The translations under genes were made by a program, and so were the position numbers. Below the pieces are notes generated by a model. The model was not told the origin of the DNA, made no database searches, and saw nothing but the letters and a program-made list of their open reading frames with translations. Shown here piece after piece: positions 32,108-40,431 of a stretch of 64,000 nucleotides of DNA (within the stretch, counting starts at the first letter, position 1; each line of letters opens with the position of its first letter). Origin of the DNA: Aciditerrimonas ferrireducens (GTDB taxonomy: Bacteria; Actinomycetota; Acidimicrobiia; Acidimicrobiales; UBA8190); the NCBI RefSeq assembly GCF_023130475.1, contig NZ_JAKHEX010000002.1, positions 62,001-126,000 on the forward strand, read 5' to 3'.

Positions 32108-33856
32108 ATGGCCGACGACCCTCGTGACCTCGCCGACGCCGACCGCTCCTCGGGCCTGGTGCAGGCCGGGGAAGACGGGCGACGACGCTTGAAGATCCGC
32201 AGCCAGGAGGTCACCGAGGGGCCCACCCGGGCACCGGCCCGGGCGATGCTCCGGGCCATCGGCATGCGGGACGAGGACTTCGCGAAGCCCCAGGTGGCCG
32301 TGGCGTCCTCCTGGAACGAGGTGACCCCCTGCAACCTGCCCCTCGGCCGCCTCGCCGGGCGGGCCAAGGACGGGGTCCGGGCCGCCGGGGGGTTCCCGGT
32401 GGAGTTCGTGACCATCGCCGTCTCCGACGGCATCTCCATGGGGCACGAGGGCATGCGGGCCTCCCTGGTCTCCCGGGAGGTCATCGCGGACTCGGTCGAG
32501 ACCATGATGCACGCCGAGCGCTTCGACGCCCTGGTGAGCTTCGCCGGCTGCGACAAGTCCCTGCCGGGGATGCTCATGGCGGCTGCCCGCCTCGACCTCC
32601 CGGCCGTCTTCGTCTACGGGGGCTCGATCCTGCCCGGGCGCTGGCGGGACCAGGCCCTCGACGTGGTGAGCGTCTTCGAGGCCGTCGGGGCCCACGCCTC
32701 GGGAGCCATCGACGACGAGGAACTGGCCTGCATCGAGCGGAACGCCTGCCCGACCGAGGGCTCCTGCGCCGGCATGTTCACTGCCAACACCATGGCGTCG
32801 GTGGCCGAGGCCCTGGGCATGGCCCTGCCGGGATCGGCCTCCGCTCCCGCCGTGGACCGCCGGCGCGAGGACCTGGCCTACGAGAGCGGGCGGGCGGTCG
32901 TCCGACTCCTGGAACTGGGCATCCGGCCCCGCCAGATCATGACGAAAGCCGCCTTCGAGAACGCTATCGCTGTGGTCATGGCTCTCGGCGGTTCCACCAA
33001 CGCCGTGCTCCACCTGCTCGCCATCGCCCACGAAGCGGGGGTCGACCTTGCCCTCGACGACTTCAATCGGGTCGCGGCAAAGGTGCCCCACGTCGCCGAC
33101 ATGAAACCCCACGGCAAGTTCCACATGACCGACCTGGACCGAGTCGGTGGGGTGCCGGTGGTGCTCCGCCAGCTGCTCGAGGCCGGCCTGCTCCACGGGG
33201 ACTGCCTCACGGTCACCGGCCGGACCATGGCCGAGAACCTCCAGGCCCTGGACCCGCCCCGACCCGATGGCGTCGTGGTCCACGACCTCGCCGAGCCCAT
33301 CCACGCCAGCGGCGGTATCGCCATCCTCAGCGGTTCGTTGGCCCCCGCCGGCTCGGTGGTGAAGGTCGCCGGGATCGACGTGGACCACTTCGAGGGCACC
33401 GCCCGGGTCTTCGACGGCGAGCAACGCGCGCTCGACGCCATCCTGGCGGGCGAGATTCAGCCCGGTACCGTCGTGGTCATCCGCTACGAGGGACCCAAGG
33501 GCGGTCCGGGCATGCGGGAGATGCTCGCCGTCACCGGGGCCATGAAGGGGGCCGGGCGCGGGTCGGACTGCGCGCTGGTGACCGACGGCCGGTTCTCCGG
33601 CGGCACCCACGGCTTCTGCGTCGGCCACGTCGCCCCCGAGGCGGTCGACGGCGGTCCCATCGCCCTGGTGGCCGACGGGGACCGCATCGTCATCGACGTG
33701 CCCTCCCATCGCATCGACCTCCTGGTTGACCGGGCCGAGCTCGATCGCCGCCGCGCCCTGGTCCAGGCTCCCCCGCCTCGTTACACCACCGGCGTCCTGG
33801 CCAAGTACGCCCGGCTAGTGCAGGGCGCCGACCGGGGCGCCGTCACCCTGCCCTGA
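32108..33856 (+). CDS. ilvD: Dihydroxy-acid dehydratase
   Basis: Fe-S enzyme of valine, leucine and isoleucine synthesis that dehydrates 2,3-dihydroxy acids to 2-oxo acids; 582 residues. Cluster and substrate segments [12 protein letters not shown] and [18 protein letters not shown] are present, as are [14 protein letters not shown] and [21 protein letters not shown]. It has its own leaderless-type promoter and is separated from ilvBNC by a surface protein gene and an ATP-grasp remnant, about 1.4 kb. Confidence 0.98.
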   Translation: MADDPRDLADADRSSGLVQAGEDGRRRLKIRSQEVTEGPTRAPARAMLRAIGMRDEDFAKPQVAVASSWNEVTPCNLPLGRLAGRAKDGVRAAGGFPVEFVTIAVSDGISMGHEGMRASLVSREVIADSVETMMHAERFDALVSFAGCDKSLPGMLMAAARLDLPAVFVYGGSILPGRWRDQALDVVSVFEAVGAHASGAIDDEELACIERNACPTEGSCAGMFTANTMASVAEALGMALPGSASAPAVDRRREDLAYESGRAVVRLLELGIRPRQIMTKAAFENAIAVVMALGGSTNAVLHLLAIAHEAGVDLALDDFNRVAAKVPHVADMKPHGKFHMTDLDRVGGVPVVLRQLLEAGLLHGDCLTVTGRTMAENLQALDPPRPDGVVVHDLAEPIHASGGIAILSGSLAPAGSVVKVAGIDVDHFEGTARVFDGEQRALDAILAGEIQPGTVVVIRYEGPKGGPGMREMLAVTGAMKGAGRGSDCALVTDGRFSGGTHGFCVGHVAPEAVDGGPIALVADGDRIVIDVPSHRIDLLVDRAELDRRRALVQAPPPRYTTGVLAKYARLVQGADRGAVTLP

Positions 33857-34078
33857 CCCTCCCGGGACGCCCGCTCGACCTTCGCTCACTCGACCCGGCC
33901 CCAGCGCGCAAGGTTCGCTGCCCTGGACGGTTCCCAGGGTGAACGTCGGAGGGACGACGTGGGGGATCCTGGCGCGGGCCTCGCGAACGGACGACCGTGC
34001 TCGTTCCTGTGCCGGGTTCCTCCAGGTGGTCCCCGGTGGTTGCCCCGGCATCCACCGTCTCGCGGGAGGGAGAGCACC
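33857..34078 (+). other. 222-nt leader without recognised element
   Basis: No coding sequence is supported here. A short inverted pair CCCTGG...CCAGGG around 33921-33938 and GC-rich stretches are present. I compared it by eye with cobalamin, glycine, c-di-AMP and c-di-GMP riboswitch patterns and saw no match. Confidence 0.4.
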
Positions 34079-34693
34079 GTGGGTCGAACGCAGCGACCGA
34101 GTGAGGCATCGTCATCGGCCATCACCAGCCGACGGCTCCCTGCACCGGTTGCAGGGATCGCGGCCGCCGGTGGGGCCCTCGTCGTCGCATCCGCACTCGC
34201 CGGGACCCTGCCCGGCCTCCTCGGGGGGCAGCGCCCCTCGAACCAGCCGATCCGCCTGACCCAGGCCACCGTCAGCGCAAGCGGCAGCGGCTCGACGCAG
34301 AGCCAGGGCGGAACTCCCAGCTTGACCGGGTCGTCGTCGAATCCGTTGTCGGGGTTGTCGTCGGGGTCGTCGTCGAATCCGTTGTCGGGGTTGTCGTCGG
34401 GGTCGTCGTCGAATCCGTTGTCGGGGTCGACGGGGACGTCTCCGGTGTCGACGGCGAGCGGTTCGTCGGGCACCTCGATCGGGGGTTCCACGAGTTCGGT
34501 GCCGAGCGTGTCGACGAGCGCAGGTTCGTCGACGTCGGCATCGGGCCTTGCGACTGGGCCTTCGGCGACGACGGTGCACACCGGGCTTTGGTTCGCTGGT
34601 TCGACGCCGTACCTGGTCGCAATGGGCAGCGGGGGCGTGCTGCTGCTGGGCTGGCCGGGGCTGCGGCGGTTGCTGGCTCGGTTGGTTCGCTGA
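34079..34693 (+). CDS. Exported serine-rich repeat protein with C-terminal anchor
   Basis: A 204-residue protein of unknown function. The basic N-terminus and hydrophobic stretch (VAGIAAAGGALVVASALAGTLPG, read in parts, about 21-43) look like a signal peptide or anchor. Residues about 75-175 are almost only Ser, Thr, Gly and Pro and include a perfect 12-residue repeat GSSSNPLSGLSS encoded by a 36-bp tandem repeat. The C-terminus (LVAMGSGGVLLLGWPGLRR) resembles a hydrophobic anchor ending in basic residues. The GTG follows GGGAGGGAGAG. Codon use (TCG, TTG) differs from neighbours, mostly because of composition. Confidence 0.6.
   Translation: MGRTQRPSEASSSAITSRRLPAPVAGIAAAGGALVVASALAGTLPGLLGGQRPSNQPIRLTQATVSASGSGSTQSQGGTPSLTGSSSNPLSGLSSGSSSNPLSGLSSGSSSNPLSGSTGTSPVSTASGSSGTSIGGSTSSVPSVSTSAGSSTSASGLATGPSATTVHTGLWFAGSTPYLVAMGSGGVLLLGWPGLRRLLARLVR
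34328..34424 (+). repeat. 36-bp tandem repeat, about 2.7 copies
   Basis: Two perfect 36-bp units followed by a partial third, all in frame, encode GSSSNPLSGLSS. The array is prone to copy number change by slippage, which would lengthen or shorten the surface protein without breaking its frame. Confidence 0.85.
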
Positions 34694-34711
34694 GGCTTTC
34701 CCGGCGAGGGA

Positions 34712-35158
34712 TCAAGTCTCGTTGGATGGGGAGAATCGCGACCTGGTATCGCACCGTTCGTTTCCGCGACGACCCGGGGTGGCCATGAAGTGGCCGAGGC
34801 GGTAGCCCGGACGCTGGCCATTCGGGGCGCCTTCCACCTGCAGGCAGTTCGGGACGCCGAGGGGAACCTGGCAGTGCTCGACGTCGGCCTCGGGTTCTCG
34901 GACTTCGTCCTGCTGGGCACGGTGGCCGGCGCCGACCTCGTCGGGGCCCTGCTGCGCGCGGCTCTCGGCGAGCCCTGCGGCCCGGTCCTGCGGCCCCGGC
35001 CCGGCGTGCGGCTGACCCGCCAGCTGACCGACGTCTTCGACCTCTGGGGCGTCTCCTGGCCAGGCGCTAGCCATCCGGATTGCCTTGCCAGTGGGTGGTC
35101 CCCCGTGTCAGACTCTTCTTGGTGTCGACTGCTGCCCCCACCCGACTGGTACGCCTGA
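34712..35158 (+). pseudogene. C-terminal remnant of an ATP-grasp enzyme
   Basis: The open frame (GTG at 34790 gives 122 residues) contains AVARTLAIRGAFHLQAVRDAEG, AVLDVGLGFSDF and GADLVGALLRAALGEP followed by [15 protein letters not shown]. This order matches the end of CarB/PylC-like ATP-grasp proteins, where a homologue would read approximately ..NVQ..RDxDG....EVNPRF.... The metal-binding NPRF is replaced by GLGF, and everything N-terminal is missing. The last 35 residues are unrelated and overlap the ilvB leader. A degraded fragment is the best explanation; a short real protein is not excluded. Confidence 0.55.
35085..35114 (+). promoter_or_regulatory. ilvBNC promoter
   Basis: TTGCCA at 35085-35090, 18 bp spacer, CAGACT at 35109-35114. 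Seven nt later is the GTG of the leader peptide, so the transcript would start at or beside that codon. Confidence 0.55.
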
Positions 35159-35163
35159 CCTAG
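35122..35163 (+). CDS. ilvB leader peptide (13 residues)
   Basis: Reading frame GTG...TAG encoding [13 protein letters not shown]. It sits directly downstream of the promoter and just before two hairpins. The codons CTG GTA CGC CTG give Leu-Val-Arg-Leu; GTA is a very rare valine codon in a genome of this GC content, as expected for a control codon at which ribosomes stall when valyl-tRNA is short. Attenuation by leader peptide is known for ilvB operons in actinobacteria such as Corynebacterium. Confidence 0.6.
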   Translation: MSTAAPTRLVRLT

Positions 35164-35187
35164 CGCACGTCGGTCGTCCGCGTGCGC
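35163..35187 (+). promoter_or_regulatory. Leader hairpin before the ilvB terminator
   Basis: GCGCACG (35163-35169) pairs perfectly with CGTGCGC (35181-35187) around an 11-nt loop. Its first base is part of the leader peptide's stop codon, so a ribosome's position would decide whether it forms. Confidence 0.5.
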
Positions 35188-35192
35188 GCCGT

Positions 35193-35221
35193 GGCCTCCC
35201 TCCGGGGAGGCCCTTTCGTTT
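35193..35221 (+). terminator. ilvB attenuator terminator
   Basis: Perfect 8-bp stem GGCCTCCC / GGGAGGCC with a TCCG loop, followed by CTTTCGTTT. It lies 68 nt before the ilvB start and after the leader peptide, so it is an intrinsic terminator inside the operon's own leader. Confidence 0.75.
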
Positions 35222-35288
35222 CCGGGCGGGGGCTCGACCACCGAGAACTGGCCGACCCGGCCGACGAGGAGAGCGAGGAGAGCGAACG

Positions 35289-37049
35289 ATGGAGCTGACC
35301 GGGGCCCAGGCGCTCATCAAGAGCCTGGAGATGGAGGGGGTGGAGGTCGTCTTCGGTCTGCCCGGCGGGGCGATCCTGCCGGTGTACGACCCCTTGCTGG
35401 ACTCCTCGATCCGTCACGTCCTCGTGCGCCATGAGCAGGGGGCGGGGCACGCCGCCGAGGGCTACGCCCAGGTGACCGGGCGTCCCGGGGTGGCCATGGT
35501 GACGAGCGGTCCCGGGGCCACGAACATCGTGACGCCCCTGATGGACGCCATGATGGACTCGGTGCCCCTGGTGGTGGTCTCGGGGCAGGTGCCGACGACG
35601 GCCATCGGCACCGACGCCTTCCAGGAGACGGCCATCACGAGCATCACGATGGGCATCACGAAGCACAACTGGCTGGTGACCGACCCGGCCGACCTGCCCC
35701 GGGTGGTGGCCGAGGCGTTCCACGTGGCGACCAGCGGCCGGCCGGGCCCGGTCCTGGTGGACGTGCCGAAGGACGTCTCGAACGCGCGGACGTCGTGGTA
35801 CTGGCCGTCGGCGGACGACCTGGACCTCCCGGGCTACCGGCTGCCCCGGGCTCCGGAGCCAGGTCTTGTCCGGCGGGCAGCCGAGCTGCTGCTCGGGGCG
35901 GAACGACCGGTGCTCTATGTCGGGGGCGGGGTCATCAAGGCCGAGGCCAGCGAAGCGCTGCGCCGCCTGGTGGACCTGAGCGGGGCCCCGGTGGTGACGA
36001 CCCTGATGGCCCGGGGTGCGTTCCCCGACGACGACCCCCGTTGCCTGGGCATGCCGGGGATGCACGGGACTTGGACAGCGACCACGGCTATGCAGCGCGC
36101 CGACCTGCTCGTGGCGCTCGGGAGCCGGTTCGACGACCGGGTGACCGGTAAGGTGGCGACCTTCGCCCCGGGGGCGAAGGTGGTGCACGTGGACGTCGAC
36201 CCGGCCGAGATCGGCAAGGTGCGGCGAGCCGACGTGGGCATCGTGGCCGACTGCAAGGTGGCCATCGAGGCCCTCTGCGAGGCCCTGGAGGAACTGGGCT
36301 CGACCCCGGAGGGCAGGGCCCGTCCGGGGACCCCGGCGGCCAGCCGCCCGGACCTCGGTCCCTGGCACGCCCAGCTGGCGAAGTGGCGCCAGGCGCACCC
36401 GCTGCGCTACGAGCAGACCCAGGGCGGGCCGCTCAAGCCCCAGTTCGTGGTCGAGACGCTGCGGGAGCTGAGCCCGCCGGACACCGTGGTGGTGACGGGG
36501 GTCGGACAGCACCAGATGTGGGCCTCGCAGTACTGGCGTTTCGCCGAGCCCCGGACCTGGGTGACCTCGGGCGGGGCGGGGACCATGGGCTTCGCCGTGC
36601 CGGCGGCCCTCGGCGCGAAGGTCGGTCGGCCGGACCGGACGGTCTGGGCCATCGATGGCGACGGCTGCTTCCAGATGACCGCCCAGGAGCTGGTGACCGC
36701 TACCGCGGAGCGGATCCCGGTGAAGGTGGCGATCTTGAACAACGCGTACCTCGGCATGGTGCGCCAGTGGCAGGAGCTCTTCTACGAGGAGCGCTACTCC
36801 GAGGTGTATCTCTCCCCGGACCTGCCTGACTACGTGCAGTGGGCCGAGGCCATGGGCTGCCGGGCCTTCCGGGTGGAGAGCCCCGAGGAGGTGGCCCCCA
36901 CCATCGAGAAGGCCAACGAGATCGACGACCGGCCGGTGGTCATCGACTTCCGGACCGACGCCTTCGAGAAGGTCTACCCCATGGTGCCGGCTGGGGCGTC
37001 GAACGACGAGATCATCGAAGGCCCGGCACAGGGGGAGGGGGGTCGATGA
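35289..37049 (+). CDS. ilvB: Acetolactate synthase large subunit
   Basis: ThDP-dependent enzyme condensing pyruvate (or with 2-oxobutyrate) in branched-chain amino acid synthesis; 586 residues. The catalytic Glu is in [15 protein letters not shown], with SGPGATN, FAD-region GVDP-like [10 protein letters not shown], and the ThDP motif [12 protein letters not shown]...[19 protein letters not shown] at 35289 follows GAGGAGAGCGAGGAGAG. The stop overlaps ilvN (ATGA). Expression is likely controlled by the attenuator upstream. Confidence 0.98.
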   Translation: MELTGAQALIKSLEMEGVEVVFGLPGGAILPVYDPLLDSSIRHVLVRHEQGAGHAAEGYAQVTGRPGVAMVTSGPGATNIVTPLMDAMMDSVPLVVVSGQVPTTAIGTDAFQETAITSITMGITKHNWLVTDPADLPRVVAEAFHVATSGRPGPVLVDVPKDVSNARTSWYWPSADDLDLPGYRLPRAPEPGLVRRAAELLLGAERPVLYVGGGVIKAEASEALRRLVDLSGAPVVTTLMARGAFPDDDPRCLGMPGMHGTWTATTAMQRADLLVALGSRFDDRVTGKVATFAPGAKVVHVDVDPAEIGKVRRADVGIVADCKVAIEALCEALEELGSTPEGRARPGTPAASRPDLGPWHAQLAKWRQAHPLRYEQTQGGPLKPQFVVETLRELSPPDTVVVTGVGQHQMWASQYWRFAEPRTWVTSGGAGTMGFAVPAALGAKVGRPDRTVWAIDGDGCFQMTAQELVTATAERIPVKVAILNNAYLGMVRQWQELFYEERYSEVYLSPDLPDYVQWAEAMGCRAFRVESPEEVAPTIEKANEIDDRPVVIDFRTDAFEKVYPMVPAGASNDEIIEGPAQGEGGR

Positions 37050-37594
37050 GCACCAGCGCCACGGTCCACGGCGGCAGCCGGCACCACATCCTGTCGGTCC
37101 TGGTGGAGAACAAGGCCGGGGTCTTAGCGAGGGTCGCCAGCCTGTTCAGCCGGCGGGGCTACAACATCTTCTCCCTGGCTGTGGCGCCGACCGACGACGA
37201 GCGCTTCAGCCGGCTGACCATCGTGGTGGACGTCGAGTCCGCACCGCTCGAACAGATCATCCGGCAGCTCGACAAGCTGGTCAACGTGGTGCAGATCTCC
37301 GAGCTGGCCCCCGAGGCGGCCATCGAGCGAGAGCTCTTGCTGGCGACGGTGCGGGCCGAGGGACCCGCACGGGTGGAGGTCGCGACCCTCGTGGCCATCT
37401 TCCAGGGGTCGGTCATCGACGTGGGCCCGGACCAGGTGACCGTGGCGGTCACCGGCACCCCCGAGGCCTTGGACTCCGCCGAGGACCTGCTGCGACCCTT
37501 CGGGATCGTGGAGCTCCAGCGAACCGGCCGGGTGGCCCTCCCCCGCCTGGGCGCCCGCCGACGCCTGACCCCGGTCGCCGACCGGTCGGCCTGA
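37046..37594 (+). CDS. ilvN: Acetolactate synthase small (regulatory) subunit
   Basis: A 182-residue regulatory subunit that gives valine feedback control. The N-terminal ACT domain (about 13-85) reads [28 protein letters not shown] (in parts); the second ACT-like half ends [16 protein letters not shown]. Normal length. Translation is coupled to ilvB through an ATGA overlap. Confidence 0.97.
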   Translation: MSTSATVHGGSRHHILSVLVENKAGVLARVASLFSRRGYNIFSLAVAPTDDERFSRLTIVVDVESAPLEQIIRQLDKLVNVVQISELAPEAAIERELLLATVRAEGPARVEVATLVAIFQGSVIDVGPDQVTVAVTGTPEALDSAEDLLRPFGIVELQRTGRVALPRLGARRRLTPVADRSA

Positions 37595-37725
37595 GCCAGG
37601 GCCGCTCCCGCCCGAGGGCGGAGGGCGTAGTGGACAGGTCACGGCGCGACGCGTCAGCATCCCAGGAGACCTCGAAGGCAGCAGACCACGCCGGCAGGCG
37701 CCGGCCCGAGCGACAGGCAGGAGCG

Positions 37726-38751
37726 ATGGCGAAGCTCTACTACGAGAAGGACGCGGACCCGGCCCTGATCCAGGGACGCAAGGTGGCGGTGCTGGGCTAC
37801 GGGTCCCAGGGGCACGCCCACGCCCTGAACCTGGCCGAGTCCGGCGTGGACGTCCGGGTCGGTCTCCGGGCCGGTTCCCCCTCGGCAGCGAAGGCCGAGG
37901 AGGCCGGGTTGCGGGTCCTGCCGACCGCCGAGGCCTGTGCCGAGGCCGACCTGGTCATGATGCTGCTGCCCGACCCCCGCCAGAAGGAGGTCTTCGAGGC
38001 CGACGTCGCACCGCACCTCCGAGAGGGCGACGCCCTGTTCTTCGCCCACGGTTTCAACGTGCGCTTCGGCCAGATCACCCCGCCGGCGGGGGTCGACGTG
38101 GCCATGGTGGCCCCCAAGGGGCCCGGGCACCTGGTGCGGCGGACCTACGTCGAGGGCGGTGGGGTGCCGGCCCTGGTGGCCGTGGCCCAGGACGCCACCG
38201 GCAAGGCCCATGCCCTGGCCCTCTCCTACGCCCACGGCATCGGGGCCACCCGCGCTGGGGTGCTTGAGACGACCTTCGCGGAGGAGACCGAGACGGATCT
38301 CTTCGGGGAGCAAGTGGTCCTCTGCGGCGGGCTGACTGCCTTGGTGCAGGCCGGCTACGAGACCCTAGTGGACGCCGGCTACCAGCCCGAGTCGGCCTAC
38401 TTCGAGTGCCTGCACGAGCTGAAGCTCATCGTTGACCTGATGTACGAGCAGGGCATCTCGGGGATGCGCTACTCGATCTCCGACACCGCCGAGTACGGGG
38501 ACCTGACCCGGGGCCCCCGGGTGATCGACGACCACGTCCGGGGAACCATGCGGGAGATCCTCGAGGAGATCCGCTCCGGCCGCTTCGCCGAGGAGTGGAT
38601 CGCCGAGAACGAGGCGGGAAGGCCCCGGTTCGAGGCCCTGCGCCGAGCCGGGCGGGAACACCCGATCGAGCGGATCGGCAGCGAACTGCGGGCCATGATG
38701 CCCTTCATCAGCGCCGGCCGACAGCGCCTGGAGGACGTCTCGGGGGGCTGA
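37726..38751 (+). CDS. ilvC: Ketol-acid reductoisomerase
   Basis: NADPH- and Mg2+-dependent enzyme that isomerises and reduces acetolactate; class I, 341 residues. The Rossmann motif [28 protein letters not shown], the metal ligands [12 protein letters not shown] and [13 protein letters not shown] are clear. ATG at 37726 has CAGGAG upstream. The 131-nt gap after ilvN holds no gene. The stop codon lies inside a strong terminator hairpin. Confidence 0.98.
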   Translation: MAKLYYEKDADPALIQGRKVAVLGYGSQGHAHALNLAESGVDVRVGLRAGSPSAAKAEEAGLRVLPTAEACAEADLVMMLLPDPRQKEVFEADVAPHLREGDALFFAHGFNVRFGQITPPAGVDVAMVAPKGPGHLVRRTYVEGGGVPALVAVAQDATGKAHALALSYAHGIGATRAGVLETTFAEETETDLFGEQVVLCGGLTALVQAGYETLVDAGYQPESAYFECLHELKLIVDLMYEQGISGMRYSISDTAEYGDLTRGPRVIDDHVRGTMREILEEIRSGRFAEEWIAENEAGRPRFEALRRAGREHPIERIGSELRAMMPFISAGRQRLEDVSGG

Positions 38752-38760
38752 GGCCCCCCG
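38741..38760. terminator. Hairpin at the end of ilvC
   Basis: Perfect 8-bp stem CGGGGGGC / GCCCCCCG with loop TGAG, which contains part of the ilvC stop. It separates ilvC from the convergent phosphoesterase gene ending at 38766. No T-run is present. Confidence 0.6.
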
Positions 38761-38765
38761 AGCGA

Positions 38766-40142
38766 TTAGCGGCGCACGACGGCGCTCGGCAGGGGAATCG
38801 TGCCGGGACCGGTCGCGTCACAGGCCTCGAGCGGGGTCGTGGCCGGGGGAGTGGGGAGGTCCGGTGGGGTGAGGAACGGCGGCGTGCGGGCTCCCAGCTC
38901 GAGGAAGTCGCTCAGGTCGTTGGCGTTGGCGTCCCGGTAGGTCAAGGCGGGGAGGTTCCACTTCCGCTCGATGAACGCCAGGACCGACGTGTGGTCGTAG
39001 ACCTGGTGGGAGACGTGGTGGGGCTTGGCGTAGGGGGAGACGACCACCGCAGGGACCCGGAACCCGTAGCGGCCGAAGGTGCCGGGCTGGTCGGGGGGAA
39101 CGGTGATCGCCGGGGGGACGTCGTCGGGGACCGGAGCGGCGGGCGGGGGGACGTGGTCGTAGTACCCGCCGTGCTCGTCGTAGGTCCACAGCAGCAGCGT
39201 GTGGGGCCAGGCCGGGCTCTCGAAGAGCGCGTGGACCACCTGAGCGAGGAGCTGGTCCCCGGGGTAGACGTCCTGGGGGTTCTCCTCTGAGGTGCTCGAG
39301 AAGTTCGGGTCCACGACGGCGAACGCCGGCAGCGAGCCCGTGGCGGCGTCGGTGAAGAACTGGTCGATGGGCACGACGTTGGCCTTGATGGCCGGGTCGT
39401 TCATCTGCGGGAGGAACACGTCGGCCGTGGGCAGGCTCGGCGGCGTGTAGTAGTTCCGCCACGGGATCCCGACCTTGGTGAGGAGCTGGAAGATGGTGCC
39501 CCGGGCGGGCATGGTGTCGAGCTGGGCCACCACGTCGTTGACCATGCCGACCGAGGTGGCGGCCAGCAGGTAGCGCCGGTTCGGGAAGGTCTGGCCGAGC
39601 AACGAGCAGAAGTAGCGGTCGCCGAGGGGGAAGACCCTGGCGAGCCGGTAGCTGAAGGGCAGGTCCTGCTCGGTGAAGTAGCCCATGGCGACCGGCCCGC
39701 TCGGGCTGTTGACGAAACCCTGGTTCGTCCCGTGGTCGTACTGCAGGTGGCTGGCGTTCCAGGTCTGGGACGGCTGGTGGGGCAGCTGGCACGGGGTCGG
39801 CATGGGGAAGGACCGGACGAGCTCCCCGCCCGGCCCGGGGTTCGTGTTGGTGGGCAGGCCGTCGGGCCCGATGGTCAGCCCGTCGCCTCGGCCCAGGACC
39901 CCGAAGACGTTGTCGAAGGAGTGGTTCTCCTGCATGAAGACCAGTACGTGACGGATCTCGGGGATCGAGTCGTACCCGACCGGCCGCTTCGGGTACGGCC
40001 GGGTGCCGGGGGCCCGGCGGGGCCGGGCGGCGGGGAGGCCCACCGAGGTGCCGCTGGACCCGGACCCGCAGGCCGCCAGACCCAGGGCCGCGGCCCCCCC
40101 GACCACTCCTGCCAGGAACTCCCGACGGTTTAGACGACGCAC
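38766..40142 (-). CDS. Tat-exported lipoprotein phosphoesterase (phospholipase C/acid phosphatase family)
   Basis: A 458-residue enzyme of the phosphoesterase family that includes phospholipase C. The Tat signal RRLNRREFLAG (twin Arg) leads to a hydrophobic stretch and a lipobox LAAC, so the mature protein is probably an outer-face lipoprotein. Catalytic segments: FMQENHSFDNVFGVLGRG, DRYFCSLLGQTFPNRRYL, TYDEHGGYYDHVPPP and VVSPYAKPHHVSHQVYDHTSVLAFIERKW (in parts). The substrate, whether phospholipid or phosphate monoester, cannot be read. GTG 40142 is chosen over upstream ATGs because GGAAGGAGGGG precedes it at ideal spacing. Confidence 0.88.
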   Translation of the reverse strand: MRRLNRREFLAGVVGGAAALGLAACGSGSSGTSVGLPAARPRRAPGTRPYPKRPVGYDSIPEIRHVLVFMQENHSFDNVFGVLGRGDGLTIGPDGLPTNTNPGPGGELVRSFPMPTPCQLPHQPSQTWNASHLQYDHGTNQGFVNSPSGPVAMGYFTEQDLPFSYRLARVFPLGDRYFCSLLGQTFPNRRYLLAATSVGMVNDVVAQLDTMPARGTIFQLLTKVGIPWRNYYTPPSLPTADVFLPQMNDPAIKANVVPIDQFFTDAATGSLPAFAVVDPNFSSTSEENPQDVYPGDQLLAQVVHALFESPAWPHTLLLWTYDEHGGYYDHVPPPAAPVPDDVPPAITVPPDQPGTFGRYGFRVPAVVVSPYAKPHHVSHQVYDHTSVLAFIERKWNLPALTYRDANANDLSDFLELGARTPPFLTPPDLPTPPATTPLEACDATGPGTIPLPSAVVRR

Positions 40143-40243
40143 GGCCCCTCCTTCCGTGGCCTGCGTGGAGCCTAGGCCATCGGGGCCAAGCCCAGCGAGG
40201 AGGAACGGCGGGTGTCGCCGAGTGTTGTGCTGCCGCACCCTGG

Positions 40244-40272
40244 TTGCACGACCTCTTCCTGTCGGCTACTGT
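40244..40272 (+). promoter_or_regulatory. Promoter of the amino acid permease
   Basis: TTGCAC, 17-bp spacer, TACTGT: close to the sigma-70-type consensus. Transcription from here would give a 5' leader of about 150 nt. Confidence 0.55.
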
Positions 40273-40320
40273 TACGCTCCGTAATGCGAGGAGGTCGCAG
40301 CAGGTCGCCCCACGGTGGTT

Positions 40321-40342
40321 GACCGGCCGGGTGCGGCCGGTC
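40321..40342 (+). other. Hairpin in the permease 5' leader
   Basis: GACCGGCCG pairs perfectly with CGGCCGGTC around a GGTG loop, about 90 nt before the start codon. A possible control element; nothing more can be read. Confidence 0.45.
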
Positions 40343-40431
40343 CCTCGCGGCGCAGTGCCACGGAAGCCGGGTCCTTGGCTCGACTGGCCCATGGGGCCAC
40401 GGATGTGACGAGGACGACGGAGGAGATGAAG

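Noticed and set aside
33857-34078. Riboswitch upstream of the serine-rich surface protein
   Set aside because: Compared by eye with cobalamin, glycine, c-di-AMP and c-di-GMP riboswitch patterns; no conserved core found.
34328-34424. CRISPR-like array
   Set aside because: The units are contiguous 36-bp tandem copies with no spacers and are in frame within a protein gene.
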